DNA of 64,000 nucleotides from Mycolicibacterium sp. S2-37 (GCF_017352375.1 NZ_JAFEVR010000003.1:1-64000), one strand, 5' to 3'; shown: positions 7,977 through 17,370, counted from the stretch's first letter. Notes: generated from the letters alone by a model not told the origin. A program made the numbers and translations.

Positions 7977-8574
7977 CGGCCAGCGCCCCGGCCCAGTCCC
8001 AGCCGAGCAGCGGCATCCCGGCAGGCCACACCGCCACCCCGGCTGCCGCCACCCCGACGACGATCAGTCGGGTCGGCCGCTCGGCCACAGTGACCGCACC
8101 GACACCGGGCATACCGGCCGCCTGCGCACGGGCCCGCACGTACTCGAGCAGGAAGACCAGCGTGATCGCTGTCAACACCCACACCAGCGGAGCGCCGAGC
8201 GTCGCCAGTACCGCCGCCAGCAGCAGGTCCCCGAGCCGATCGGCGACCGCGTCGACCACGGCGCCTAGCGGACGCGCGCGTCCGGTACGCAAGGCGACCG
8301 CCCCGTCGAGGCCGTCGAGCACCCCCGCGGCGAGGATCAAACCGACCGTCAGTGCCGGCCAGTCCCGGCCGGCGACCGACGCCCACGCACCGACCAGGGC
8401 CAGCACCCCGGCCGCGGAGAGCGCATCGGGCGGAACGCGGGCAACCGGTCCCGACGAGAGGAACCACACCATCCGCAACCATCCGCGGACGACCGGCGAC
8501 GGCTGCACCCCACCGTGCAGCGACGACCATCCCGCCTCGTCCGGCGCGCCGCCGGTCCGACTCTCCGACGCCAT
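7885..8574 (-). CDS. CDP-alcohol phosphatidyltransferase family protein
   Basis: 229-residue integral membrane enzyme. The CDP-alcohol phosphotransferase motif is visible as DGLDGAVALRTGRARPLGAV with VDAVADR after it, giving D-x2-DG...G-x3-D-x3-D. The usual alanine-arginine pair reads alanine-leucine-arginine here, so the conserved Arg is displaced by one. Several hydrophobic helices follow. The family transfers a CDP-activated lipid or alcohol phosphate to an alcohol; the substrate cannot be read. It is divergent from the YihY gene (45 bp) and its 3' end runs 92 bp into the convergent desaturase gene. Confidence 0.8.
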   Translation of the reverse strand: MASESRTGGAPDEAGWSSLHGGVQPSPVVRGWLRMVWFLSSGPVARVPPDALSAAGVLALVGAWASVAGRDWPALTVGLILAAGVLDGLDGAVALRTGRARPLGAVVDAVADRLGDLLLAAVLATLGAPLVWVLTAITLVFLLEYVRARAQAAGMPGVGAVTVAERPTRLIVVGVAAAGVAVWPAGMPLLGWDWAGALAVTWTAVGVVGMGQLLVGVRRSTPRVFPPDR

Positions 8575-8619
8575 ACCACCAGCCTGCCAGCACGCGCAGC
8601 GGCACGATCGGGAAGTGTG

Positions 8620-9426
8620 ATGAGCCGGCTGAGCACGCTGGCCACCGGGGTGCGCAAGACCTTCCCCGGCAGCGATCTGTCCCTGTGGGCGGCCGGCGCG
8701 ACATTCTTCGGAGTGATCGGTCTGGTCCCGCTGGCCCTGGCGTCGCTGTGGGCGGTCGGTGGGATCGTCGGCCACGACGCCGTCGTCGCTGCGATGGAAT
8801 CGGCGATCGGCGGACTGCCCGACGGACACGGCACCCCCGAGGCGCTGCGCACGCTGACCTCGGTGGCGCTGTCGATGTCGTGGGTGCAGGCGCTCGTCGT
8901 GCTGTTCCCGGCGAGCCTCTACGGCGAGGGGCTGCGCCGCGCATTCGTCCAGATGTCCGCGGCGCCCGACACCCTCACCGGCTGGCGCGGCCGGGCCGGC
9001 CTGCTCTGCGTCGCCGCGGTCGCCCCGTTTCTGGTCCTCGCAGTTCTGGCCTCGGCGTCCTACGTCGCGCCGCTCTACGACCGCGGCGGCGGGTCCCTGA
9101 TCTGGGGCATCGTGGTGGCGTTCCACATCGTCTGGCTCACCGTGTCGACCGCGCTGCTCGGGGTGTTCGGACTCATCGGGCCGGGCCGAATCGGATGGCG
9201 CGCCCTGGCGATCGGATCGTTCAGCACCGGGGCGATCCTCGCCGGGTTCCTGCAGGGCTTCGTGCTGTTCCTGGCGATACCGATTCCCTGGTCGGCGCCC
9301 TTCGGCGGCCTGCCGATCGTCGGTGCGGTCTCGGCGCTGGCCCTGTGGCTCTATCTGCTGCACATCCTGGTGCTGTGCGGATTCCGGGTCACGGTCGCCC
9401 TCGACGAGGTGGTGCGGACACCCTGA
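8620..9426 (+). CDS. YihY/BrkB-family membrane protein
   Basis: 268 residues with about six transmembrane helices. The N-terminal region DLSLWAAGATFFGVIGLVPL and the following SLWAVGG segment fit the YihY/UPF0761 family (virulence factor BrkB-like), whose biochemical function is not settled. The ATG at 8620 is preferred over an in-frame codon 105 nt upstream because the upstream segment is arginine-rich, non-conserved in appearance and overlaps the divergent gene. The next gene follows after 34 bp but has its own leaderless -10 box. Confidence 0.75.
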   Translation: MSRLSTLATGVRKTFPGSDLSLWAAGATFFGVIGLVPLALASLWAVGGIVGHDAVVAAMESAIGGLPDGHGTPEALRTLTSVALSMSWVQALVVLFPASLYGEGLRRAFVQMSAAPDTLTGWRGRAGLLCVAAVAPFLVLAVLASASYVAPLYDRGGGSLIWGIVVAFHIVWLTVSTALLGVFGLIGPGRIGWRALAIGSFSTGAILAGFLQGFVLFLAIPIPWSAPFGGLPIVGAVSALALWLYLLHILVLCGFRVTVALDEVVRTP

Positions 9427-9448
9427 CACCGCGGTGCGGTGCGGGCAC

Positions 9449-9454
9449 TACGTT
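9449..9454 (+). promoter_or_regulatory. -10 box TACGTT of a leaderless promoter
   Basis: TACGTT followed by 6 nt and the ATG at 9461, so the SDR gene can be transcribed independently of the YihY gene ending at 9426. Confidence 0.5.
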
Positions 9455-9460
9455 GCAGTC

Positions 9461-10249
9461 ATGAGACTCACCGGAAGCACCGCCCTCGTCACCGGCGCCA
9501 GCGGCGGCATCGGCGAAGAATTCGTCAACCGCCTCGCGGCCGAGCAGGTCAACCTCATCCTGGTCGCCCGGCGCACCGAGAAACTCGACGGGCTGCGCGG
9601 CCGGTTGCTGGCCGCCCACCCCGGGCTCACCGTCGACGTCATCCCCGCCGATCTGGCCGAGGCCGGCGCGGCGGCGAAGCTGGTCGCACAGGTCGAGGCG
9701 CTCGGCCGACACGTCGACATCCTCATCAACAACGCCGGTATCGGATTGCACGGCAAGGTCGCCGAGCAGGACCCCTCGGCCAATGCGGCGATGATCCAGC
9801 TCAACTGCGTCGCGCTGGTCGAACTGACCGGTCATCTGCTGCCTGCCATGGTGACGGCGCGGCACGGCCTGATCATCAACGTCGGGTCGACGGCCGGGTT
9901 CCAGCCGGTGCCGAGCATGGCGGTCTACGGCGCCACCAAGGCGTTCGTGCTGTCGTTCACCGAGGCTCTGTGGCAGGAGACCCGCGGATCCGGGGTGAAG
10001 GTGCTGACGCTGTGCCCCGGCGCGACCGACACCGAGTTCTTCGACCGCACCGGGAAGTCGTTCATGACCCGCGGGCGGCAGACCTCCGCGCAGGTGGTGG
10101 ACACCGCACTGAAGGCAGTCGACCGGCCATTCCCGACGGTGGTGTCCGGTCTGCACAACCGAATCATGGCCCTTGGCTACCGAATCGCCCCCCGACCCGT
10201 GCTGGCCATGGTCTCCGAGCAGATGATGAAGGCCTCCGGGCAGGGCTGA
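9461..10249 (+). CDS. SDR family oxidoreductase (DltE-like)
   Basis: 262-residue classical short-chain dehydrogenase. The cofactor motif TGASGGIG is at about residue 12, NNAG near 90, the catalytic Ser in NVGSTAG and the YGATK pair near 160. The ARRTEKL segment after the second strand favours NADPH. The C-terminal RIAPRPVLAM tail fits the DltE/YqjQ-like subgroup often linked to lipid metabolism. Substrate unknown. Confidence 0.85.
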   Translation: MRLTGSTALVTGASGGIGEEFVNRLAAEQVNLILVARRTEKLDGLRGRLLAAHPGLTVDVIPADLAEAGAAAKLVAQVEALGRHVDILINNAGIGLHGKVAEQDPSANAAMIQLNCVALVELTGHLLPAMVTARHGLIINVGSTAGFQPVPSMAVYGATKAFVLSFTEALWQETRGSGVKVLTLCPGATDTEFFDRTGKSFMTRGRQTSAQVVDTALKAVDRPFPTVVSGLHNRIMALGYRIAPRPVLAMVSEQMMKASGQG

Positions 10250-10263
10250 GGCTCGAGATCGCG

Positions 10264-11325
10264 TCACTCGGCGTGCTGCGTCTGGTTTCCCCCTCTGCGC
10301 TTGGCGGAGTACATCGCGGAATCGGCGAGGTCGACGAGGCGACGAAACGTCTCTTTGGAGTCCGCGCTGGCGTGGGGCAGCGCCACGGTCGAGGTACCCA
10401 CGCTGGCGGTCACCGATCTCTGTCCCGCAGCGATGGCGTCGCAGAGTCGCTGAGCCAACTCGTGCGGATCCGGTGCCGAGACGATGTCGGCGACGAGGAA
10501 CTCCTCGCCACCCATCCGGCACACCAGGGCGGTCTCGCTGCTCGCCTCCGTCAGCGCCGTGGCCACCTCCACCAGGGCAGCATCGCCCTCGGCGTGCCCG
10601 CGGCTGTCATTGAGCATCTTGAACCGGTCGAGATCGATCAGCGCGACCGCCAGGAAGCAGCGGTCGGAGCCGGCCTCCAACCGCCCCACCACCGCCTGGG
10701 TGAAGGCCCTGCGGTTGAGCAGTCCGGTCAGCGGGTCGCGGTCTGATCGCAGCAGATCCGCGCCGAGGGAGTGCACCACGATGTGAATCGCGAACGGCAC
10801 CCCGACGTTGAGTTCGAACACCAGGAAGAATCCGGTGACCGCAAGAACGGGTTCACCGGCCTCCGCGACCCGGATCGCTCCCCACGCCCCGATCGCCATC
10901 GCCGCGGCGAAGTTCAACAGCATGAAGCGGGCGGAGTGGAAGAACGCGATGTAACCGCCCGAGACGGCCAGCGCCGTCGCCGCCGTCAGACCGATCACGG
11001 GCTCGGCCTGCCACAGACACCCCACGGCGATACCCGCGCTGGCGGCGAACGCGAAGCCGATCGATTCGTTCTTCGTCGGCCAGCGGGTCAGCCACAGGGC
11101 GACGAAACCCACGCTGACGACACCGGTGATGAGCGCAAGACCGATCGACAGCGTCCGGTTCGTGCTTTCCGGTCCCCATAGCGCATTCGCCGGCACCAGC
11201 ACCCCCGATGCAGCAACGACCGCCAGGCACCGTCGAACAGGGTCCGCCAACCCCCGTGATTTCAGGTAGCCGCTCAGCCACTCGAAGTGGTCGGGTTGTC
11301 GCCGCCAGCTATCCATCCACGCCAT
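10264..11325 (-). CDS. membrane diguanylate cyclase, GGDEF domain (paralogue 1)
   Basis: 353 residues. The N-terminus has a WRRQPDHFEWL motif, then about six membrane helices (residues 30-190), then a GGDEF domain from DPLTGLLNRRAF to the end. Key residues are DLDRFKMLND and MGGEEF, an active-type GG[D/E]EF site for making cyclic di-GMP. No RxxD inhibitory site is visible five residues before GGEEF. It shares architecture and N-terminal motif with the gene at 18749-19819, so the two are paralogues. The C-terminus is near the preceding convergent SDR gene. Confidence 0.88.
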   Translation of the reverse strand: MAWMDSWRRQPDHFEWLSGYLKSRGLADPVRRCLAVVAASGVLVPANALWGPESTNRTLSIGLALITGVVSVGFVALWLTRWPTKNESIGFAFAASAGIAVGCLWQAEPVIGLTAATALAVSGGYIAFFHSARFMLLNFAAAMAIGAWGAIRVAEAGEPVLAVTGFFLVFELNVGVPFAIHIVVHSLGADLLRSDRDPLTGLLNRRAFTQAVVGRLEAGSDRCFLAVALIDLDRFKMLNDSRGHAEGDAALVEVATALTEASSETALVCRMGGEEFLVADIVSAPDPHELAQRLCDAIAAGQRSVTASVGTSTVALPHASADSKETFRRLVDLADSAMYSAKRRGGNQTQHAE

Positions 11326-11456
11326 GACGAACGTTCCTCACATGCAATGACGACTCGCGATGTCGTCATCGCCGAGTTCCCCGGCGGGTCACGCCCCGCC
11401 GGGCATTCCACCGCAAGATTCGGTGACGGCGCGCTGCGACCCGGCCTTCGGCCTGA

Positions 11457-12674
11457 TTACCACCGTACGGGCAATTCGTGCATGGTGTAGATCTCCTGCT
11501 CGTCGGCGAACCGCAGGTCCTGCGGTGCGACCGCCAGGCGCAGCCCGGGCAGGCGGCGCACGAGCGTGCCGAGCGCGATCTGGAGTTCGACGCGGGCGAG
11601 GTTCTGGCCGATGCACTGATGGACGCCATAGCCGAATCCGAGATGTCCCCTCGGGTTCCGTTCGCCATCGAGAACATGCGGATCGTCGACGAACGCGGGA
11701 TCCCAGTTGCCGGCGGGCAGATTCATCAGCACGTGTTCTCCGGCGCGCACCAGCTGGCCGTTGATGGTGAGATCCTCGACCGCCACGCGATCCACCTGGC
11801 TGTGCACGATCGAGAGGTAGCGCATCAACTCTTCGACGATGAGGGCATCGATCTTCGGATCGGTGGACGCGATCAGCCGCTCGAGCTGCCGCGGATTCTG
11901 TAGCAGCGCAACGGTACCGAGAGAGATCATGCTCGCCGTCGTCTCGTGGCCGGCCAGCAGCAGGATCACCCCGTTCATCACCGCGGTCTCCAGGCTCAAT
12001 TCTCCGGTGGCGACATGGTCGACGACGAGCCGGCTCATCAGATCGTCCGCCGGCTCCCGCTGCTTCTTGGTCGCGAGTCGCCACATGTACTCGAACATGG
12101 CTGCGCCCGCCGCGGCCTTGTCCTCCGGGGTCGACCGGGAGTCGAGGCCCTTGGTGCTGTGATGCTGGAACTCCTCGTGGTCGGCGTAGGGCACGCCCAA
12201 CAGCAGCGAGATCACCAGCGACGGCACCGGAAGCGCGAAGTCGCGAACCAGGTCCGCGGGCGGCCCCGCGGCGATCATCCGGTCGAGGAAGTCATCGACC
12301 AGCTGCTGAATCTGCGGACGCATCGCCTCGGCCCGGCGATAGGTGAAGTCGCGGGTCATCATCCGGCGCAGGCGGTTGTGTTCGGGATCGTCGATCCGGG
12401 CGAACACCACCGCGACGGTGTCATCGGCGGTCTTGGTCTGCATGCTGTCCGGGAAGGTGTCCGCACTCAAGCGCGGGTCGGTCAGCGCAGCCCTGATGTC
12501 GTCGTAGCGACTGATCATCCAGGTGGGTTCCCCGCGCCACAACACCTTCTGCAACCCGGCCGAGGACCGCCACTGAGCGAACTGCGGTGGTGGCTCGAGT
12601 GGGCAGCGCCGGTCGCGGGGGACCGGGACCGTGGGGTAGGCGGCGCCGTCGCCGATCACCGGGATTGATGTCAT
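11457..12674 (-). CDS. cytochrome P450
   Basis: 405-residue soluble bacterial P450. The I-helix oxygen-binding motif AGHETTAS is near residue 242, the K-helix ExxR is in EELMRYL, and the haem-thiolate loop is GFGYGVHQCIGQNLARVE with the ligand at Cys354. Overall it resembles CYP105-like actinobacterial enzymes, but I do not assign a subfamily. It hydroxylates an unknown small molecule and needs a ferredoxin and reductase, none of which is adjacent. It is divergent from a TetR gene across 91 bp, so that regulator probably controls it. Confidence 0.9.
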   Translation of the reverse strand: MTSIPVIGDGAAYPTVPVPRDRRCPLEPPPQFAQWRSSAGLQKVLWRGEPTWMISRYDDIRAALTDPRLSADTFPDSMQTKTADDTVAVVFARIDDPEHNRLRRMMTRDFTYRRAEAMRPQIQQLVDDFLDRMIAAGPPADLVRDFALPVPSLVISLLLGVPYADHEEFQHHSTKGLDSRSTPEDKAAAGAAMFEYMWRLATKKQREPADDLMSRLVVDHVATGELSLETAVMNGVILLLAGHETTASMISLGTVALLQNPRQLERLIASTDPKIDALIVEELMRYLSIVHSQVDRVAVEDLTINGQLVRAGEHVLMNLPAGNWDPAFVDDPHVLDGERNPRGHLGFGYGVHQCIGQNLARVELQIALGTLVRRLPGLRLAVAPQDLRFADEQEIYTMHELPVRW

Positions 12675-12688
12675 GAACGCCCCCTCAA

Positions 12689-12759
12689 CCGACAGCCTGC
12701 TGCCATATATCGGGCCACGATAGATACCGACTTACTGGCAGTCAACTGTCGGATATGGT
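12689..12759. promoter_or_regulatory. P450/TetR divergent control region
   Basis: A leaderless -10 box TATGGT at 12754-12759 stands 6 nt before the TetR GTG at 12766. Inverted arms CCGACAG (12689-12695) and CTGTCGG (12746-12752) flank the region, and a second CCGAC precedes the interleaved ACTGGCAGT and CAGTCAACTG dyads. The exact operator cannot be fixed from one sequence. Confidence 0.4.
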
Positions 12760-12765
12760 GGTGCG

Positions 12766-13395
12766 GTGACTCTCGCCGGGGACCGGCGGCTGCGCGCGGA
12801 CGCCGTGCGCAACGCCGAACGCATACTGGTCGCCGCGAGCGAGGTGTACGCAGAGCTGGGGGCGGACGCCCCGATGGAGGCGATCGCGCGGCGTGCCGGA
12901 GTCGGAGAACGCACGCTCTACCGCCGCTTCCCGACCAAGGCGGACCTGACCCGGGCGGTGCTGGACCACAGCATCGCCCAGCATCTGACGCCGGTGATCG
13001 AGCGTGCGCTGGGGCGCCGCAACCCACTGCGCGGTCTGACCGAGCTGGTCGAAGGCGCGGTCGCACTCGGCGCCCGGGAGCACCACGTGCTGGCCGCCGC
13101 CCGCAAGGCCGATTCGCTGGCAGGCATCTCCACACAGCTCGACGACGCGCTCGAGGAGCTGACGGCCCGGGCCCGACAGGCCGGGCTCATCCGTGCCGGG
13201 GTGGTCGGCGACGATCTCCGGCGCATCGTGGTGATGCTCAACAGCGTGCTGTGGACCATGGACCCCGCCTCGGACGGCTGGCGGCGGTACGCCGCCCTGA
13301 TGCTCGACGCCATCGCCACCTCGCCGCAGACCCGCCGGCTACCACCGTGCACCCCGATCCAGTTCCCACCGCACGCCGAGACCTGGCCCGGATGA
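12766..13395 (+). CDS. TetR/AcrR transcriptional regulator
   Basis: 209 residues. The N-terminal helix-turn-helix spans about residues 10-58, with MEAIARRAGVGERTLYRRFPTKADL as the recognition part. The C-terminal ligand domain begins near residue 80. It starts with GTG, with a leaderless -10 box TATGGT 6 nt upstream. It is divergent from the P450 and overlaps the following SDR by 4 bp, so it likely represses both. Confidence 0.88.
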   Translation: MTLAGDRRLRADAVRNAERILVAASEVYAELGADAPMEAIARRAGVGERTLYRRFPTKADLTRAVLDHSIAQHLTPVIERALGRRNPLRGLTELVEGAVALGAREHHVLAAARKADSLAGISTQLDDALEELTARARQAGLIRAGVVGDDLRRIVVMLNSVLWTMDPASDGWRRYAALMLDAIATSPQTRRLPPCTPIQFPPHAETWPG

Positions 13396-14360
13396 GCGAA
13401 CTGAGGTTCGACGGCCGAGTCGCGGTCGTGACCGGAGCCGGGCGGGGGCTCGGCCGCGAGTACGCATTCCTGCTGGCCGCCCGGGGAGCCCGCGTGCTGG
13501 TCAACGACCTCGGCGGGTCGGTCACCGGATGCGGGGCCGGCGACGACGCCGCCGAACAGACGGTCCGGGAGATCATCGCGCGCGGCGGCGAGGCCGTCGC
13601 CGACGGCCACAGCGTCGCCACCCCCGAGGGCGGCCAGGGGATCATCGACGCTGCGCTGGACGCCTTCGGAACCGTCGACATCCTCGTCAACAACGCGGGC
13701 ACCGTCGACGACGCCGCCTTCGAGGACATGACGCAGGACCGGCTCGACCCGCTGCTCGACGTCCACCTCCGAGGGGCGTTCTTCGTCACCCGCCCCGCCT
13801 GGAAGGTGATGCGCAGCAAGTCCTTCGGTCGGGTGGTCAACACCTGCTCGGCAGCGGGCATTCTCGGAGCGGCGCGGATGAGCAACTACGGATCTGCCAA
13901 GACCGGTCTCATCGGCCTGACGCGGGTGCTGGCCGCCGAAGCCGGTGACGACGACATCAAGGTCAACGCGGTCGCGCCGATCGCGGCGACGCGCATGCTC
14001 GACTACTCGATGCGCAGCGTCGCAGAGCTCGCCGACGACGCGGCCGCGGCGGCCGCCGACGAGGTCATGCGACCGTTCTTCGAACGACTCGACCCCGCAC
14101 TGGTGGCGCCGGTGGTCGGCTACCTCTCGCATGCGGACTGCACGGTGTCGGGCGACATCTACACCGTCGGCGCGGGTCAGGTCGCCCGGTTCTTCATCGG
14201 ACGGACGAAGGGGTACTACAACCCAGCGCTGTCGATGGAGGACGTCGGTGCGCATCTCGGCGAGATCCGCGACACCGGCGGGCACACGGTGCCTACGGGC
14301 CCCGCGGACGAGATGATGGCGCTGCTGGAGGCTCTCGCCGGCGGCCCTACCGCGGACTGA
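13392..14360 (+). CDS. SDR family oxidoreductase, HSD17B4-like
   Basis: 322 residues. TGAGRGLG cofactor motif, VNDLGGS after the second strand (Asp favours NAD), NNAG, and YGSAK catalytic pair. The long form with GREYAFLLAARGARVLVNDL resembles the dehydrogenase domain of multifunctional enzyme type 2/HSD17B4 and mycobacterial 3-hydroxyacyl-CoA or hydroxysteroid dehydrogenases. Its ATGA overlap with TetR and opposition to the P450 suggest joint oxidation of one lipid or steroid-like substrate. Confidence 0.85.
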   Translation: MSELRFDGRVAVVTGAGRGLGREYAFLLAARGARVLVNDLGGSVTGCGAGDDAAEQTVREIIARGGEAVADGHSVATPEGGQGIIDAALDAFGTVDILVNNAGTVDDAAFEDMTQDRLDPLLDVHLRGAFFVTRPAWKVMRSKSFGRVVNTCSAAGILGAARMSNYGSAKTGLIGLTRVLAAEAGDDDIKVNAVAPIAATRMLDYSMRSVAELADDAAAAAADEVMRPFFERLDPALVAPVVGYLSHADCTVSGDIYTVGAGQVARFFIGRTKGYYNPALSMEDVGAHLGEIRDTGGHTVPTGPADEMMALLEALAGGPTAD

Positions 14361-14363
14361 CCG

Positions 14364-15143
14364 TCACCGGCGACGGCCGGTGGCCCAGGGTTGTTCGTTC
14401 TTCTCGCGTCGTTCGCGTTCGTCGGTGCGTTCCTCGCTCCAGAAGTCCTCGAACTTCTCCCCGGGCCGCACGTTCGGCACCCGGTTCATGATGCTACTCA
14501 GCCACTTGGGTGGGTGCACCGGATCGTATTGGGGCAGCGCGCCGCTCAGCGCGGCGAGGCTTTTCAGAACGACGAAGGTCCCGAAGAAGGCGTTGGGTGC
14601 GTCCGTCATCGCGACGGCGACGAAGCCGATCACCAGAGTGAGGTGAACGACGATGACCCGGCTCAGGGCCTGATTCGCGGTCTGCTCGATCTGCCCGAAC
14701 GACCACCGGCGCAGGCTGGCGAGGTCGACGACGAAGTCGATCGCGAGCAGCGCCGCCACACCGACGCATCCGTTGCGCACGCTGTGCCAGTCGATGTGGG
14801 CGATGTCGCCGGCGCCGTTGCGATTGAGCAGGAACAGGATCGCCCCGAGGAACAGCGCGTGGACTGCGCTGAAGGAGAAGCAGACGACGGCGAAGCCGCT
14901 GAGGAACGATCCGCTGCTTGCGTTGCGTCGCTCGTTGCTGGGGGCGGCGTAGCGGAAGTGGCCGCGCCGTGGATTCCACCGCCGGTGCAGCAGGATCCGC
15001 GCGGTGATGAACATCGAGCCCGCCACTGTCTCGAACCAGTAGACCGCCAGAGTGGTCGCGCCCGACCAGTTTTCGACGAACCATCCGACGACGGGTACCC
15101 CGATGACCCCGAGCAGCGTCAGCAGGTGGACCGAGCGCGTCAC
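14364..15143 (-). CDS. DUF6498-type membrane protein
   Basis: 259 residues with about six hydrophobic helices and a charged C-terminal tail (GEKFEDFWSEERTDERERR). The layout, with an early ENWSGATTLAVYWFE segment, fits DUF6498 membrane proteins of unknown function. The start codon is GTG at 15143 with no clear Shine-Dalgarno. It converges on the SDR gene with only 3 bp between stops. Confidence 0.65.
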   Translation of the reverse strand: MTRSVHLLTLLGVIGVPVVGWFVENWSGATTLAVYWFETVAGSMFITARILLHRRWNPRRGHFRYAAPSNERRNASSGSFLSGFAVVCFSFSAVHALFLGAILFLLNRNGAGDIAHIDWHSVRNGCVGVAALLAIDFVVDLASLRRWSFGQIEQTANQALSRVIVVHLTLVIGFVAVAMTDAPNAFFGTFVVLKSLAALSGALPQYDPVHPPKWLSSIMNRVPNVRPGEKFEDFWSEERTDERERREKNEQPWATGRRR

Positions 15144-15211
15144 GTCGCAGCGGTGACGCGAAGTGACGCATGCATGGCTGTCATCGTCGCACGAACGGGA
15201 ATCATGGGGGA

Positions 15212-16036
15212 GTGCCCGAGGGTGACACCGTCTACGCCTTGGCGCGCCGTCTGGACGGCGCGTTACGCGGCCGCACCCTGATCCACGGCGAACTGCGGGT
15301 CGCCGCGCACGCCACCGCCGATCTTGCCGGACTGACCGTCGTGGAGCACGTCACCCACGGCAAGCACATGCTCACCCGGTTCTCCGACGGGCTCACGCTG
15401 CACACGCACCTGCGGATGTCCGGGTCGTGGACGATCTCGGGCGCCGGGCGGTGGCTGCCGAGGAACGTGATGCCCGACGTACGGGTGGTGTTGCGCAGCG
15501 ACGGCCCTGCGGCATACGGCATCCGGTTGCCCGTCGTGGAACTGCTGCGCACCCGCGACGAGGCCGACGTGGTCGGCCATCTCGGACCGGACCCGCTGCG
15601 TGCGGATTGGGATCCCGCAGAGGCGGCCCGCCGGATGACCGCCGACTCCGACCGTGCCCTCGTCGCGGTTCTGCTGGATCAGCGGTGCGTCGCGGGCTTC
15701 GGCAACCTGTGGGCCAACGAACTGTGCTTCCTGCGCGGTCACAGTCCGTGGACCCCCGTCGGCGCCGTCGACGTTCCCGCACTTCTGGATCTGGGTGTCA
15801 GGGCGCTACGCCATTCGGCGACGGTTCCGGGGGCGATGCAGGTGACCACCGGGATACGCCGCAGAGGCGAGCAACATTGGGTAGCGGGCCGCGCAGGACG
15901 ACCGTGCCTGCGTTGCGGTACCCGCGTCCGGGTGGTGGCCGAGGTGGCGAACGACCCCGAGCGGCGCCGTACCTGGTGGTGCCCGACCTGTCAGCCGGGA
16001 CCCGTGGCCGGGGTTCCCGTATCGTCCTCGGAGTGA
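15212..16036 (+). CDS. nei2: endonuclease VIII-like DNA glycosylase Nei2
   Basis: 274 residues of the Fpg/Nei family, excising oxidised bases and nicking the AP site. The start is fixed at GTG 15212 because the catalytic residue must be Pro2, followed by Glu3 (PEGDTVYALARRLDGAL). The family H2TH region is around VLLDQRCVAGFGNLWANE, and the C-terminus has a four-cysteine zinc finger (CLRCG...WWCPTCQ). This Nei2 form is typical of mycobacteria. The 3' end overlaps the convergent NADH dehydrogenase-like gene by 46 bp. No LexA box was seen. Confidence 0.88.
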   Translation: MPEGDTVYALARRLDGALRGRTLIHGELRVAAHATADLAGLTVVEHVTHGKHMLTRFSDGLTLHTHLRMSGSWTISGAGRWLPRNVMPDVRVVLRSDGPAAYGIRLPVVELLRTRDEADVVGHLGPDPLRADWDPAEAARRMTADSDRALVAVLLDQRCVAGFGNLWANELCFLRGHSPWTPVGAVDVPALLDLGVRALRHSATVPGAMQVTTGIRRRGEQHWVAGRAGRPCLRCGTRVRVVAEVANDPERRRTWWCPTCQPGPVAGVPVSSSE

Positions 16037-17370
16037 ATCATGTTGGGGTGGACGGATTTCATCCAGGTGTAGGGGTGTTCGGGTGAGGTGGTGTTGCCGA
16101 GGATGAACGTCCTGTCGGTGCGACGGGTACGTCCGGTCGCGGCCAGCCACGAGGCCACGGTGCTGAAGCGGTTCTGCAGGCCGGTGAGGAACGCGATGTG
16201 CAGCACGCCCCAGGCCAGCCAGCCGGTGAGACCGGTGAGTCTGATCGGTCCGGCCTCGAGGACGGCGTGGCCCCGGCTGATGTACGCCGCCGAGCCGAGA
16301 TCGCGGTAGCGGTATGGCTTCCGCGGCTTACCGGCGAGATCGCGCCGTATGCAGGCGGCGGCATGCAGCCCGCCCTGCATGGCGTTCTCGGCCACGCCCG
16401 GCAGATGGTCCCGGCCGACGAGGTCCCCGATGACGAACACCTCCGGGTGCCCGGGTACCGACAGGTCGGCCTCGACCGCGATCCGCCCGGCGCGGTCGGT
16501 GGCGGCGCCGAACGCCTCGGCCGCGCGCCGCGCGAACGGCACGGCCTCGACGCCGGCGGTCCACAACACGGTGCGGGTCGCGTAGTCCTCGTCGGGCCCA
16601 CCGGCTTTCGGCGACACGGTGATGCCGTCGGGCCGGACGTCGGTGACGTGTACTCCCATGCACAGCTCGACCCCCAGCGCCTCCAGCGCCCTGGTCGCTT
16701 TCGTCGTCAGTGCGGGGGCGAAGCTGCTGAGCACCCGGTCACCACCGTCGAAGAGGATCACCCGGGCGTCCTGCGGGTCGATGCTGTGGAATTCGTTGGC
16801 CAGTGCGCGGGTGGCCACTTCCCGGATCTGTCCGGCCAGTTCGACGCCGGTGGGCCCGCCGCCGGCGACCGCGAAGGTGAGCCATGCGTCGCGGTCTGGG
16901 CCGGGTGGCAGGGTCTCGGCGATCTCGAACGCGCCGAATACGCGACGGCGGATGGTCACCGCGTCGTCGAGGGTCTTCATTCCCGGAGCCCACTGTGCGA
17001 AGTCCTCGCGACCGAAGTAGGCCTGTCGCATCCCGGCCGCGAGGATGAGGACGTCGTAGTCGATGGCGAACGTGGTGTCGTCCGGACGGCGGGCCGTGAC
17101 CCGCCGGGCATCGACGTCGATATCGCACGCCTCACCGAGCAGGGTCGTCACATTGCGGTGCCGGGCGAGCTCTTCGCGCAGCGATCGACTGATCTGACCG
17201 ATGCTCAACGTGCCCGTGGCGCACTGGTAGAGCAGTGGCTGGAAGACATGGCAGGCCGCCCGGTCGAGCAGCGTGACCTCGACGTCGGTCCGGCCGAGCC
17301 GGCGCGCGCAGAACAGTCCGCCGAAGCCGCCGCCGATGATCAATACCCGGGTCGAACCGTGTTCCGTCAC
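15991..17370 (-). CDS. type II NADH dehydrogenase-like FAD oxidoreductase
   Basis: 459 residues. N-terminal FAD site VLIIGGGFGGLFCARRLG, second Rossmann site FAVAGGGPTGVELAGQI near 160, and VFVIGDL...GVAENAMQGG FAD-ribityl region near 315. The C-terminus has a hydrophobic LTGWLAWGVLHIAFL stretch, consistent with monotopic membrane association as in NDH-2 enzymes that pass electrons from NADH to quinone without pumping protons. It may be a secondary copy rather than the main Ndh. It is followed 2 bp from the S4-domain gene. Confidence 0.85.
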   Translation of the reverse strand: MTEHGSTRVLIIGGGFGGLFCARRLGRTDVEVTLLDRAACHVFQPLLYQCATGTLSIGQISRSLREELARHRNVTTLLGEACDIDVDARRVTARRPDDTTFAIDYDVLILAAGMRQAYFGREDFAQWAPGMKTLDDAVTIRRRVFGAFEIAETLPPGPDRDAWLTFAVAGGGPTGVELAGQIREVATRALANEFHSIDPQDARVILFDGGDRVLSSFAPALTTKATRALEALGVELCMGVHVTDVRPDGITVSPKAGGPDEDYATRTVLWTAGVEAVPFARRAAEAFGAATDRAGRIAVEADLSVPGHPEVFVIGDLVGRDHLPGVAENAMQGGLHAAACIRRDLAGKPRKPYRYRDLGSAAYISRGHAVLEAGPIRLTGLTGWLAWGVLHIAFLTGLQNRFSTVASWLAATGRTRRTDRTFILGNTTSPEHPYTWMKSVHPNMIHSEDDTGTPATGPG

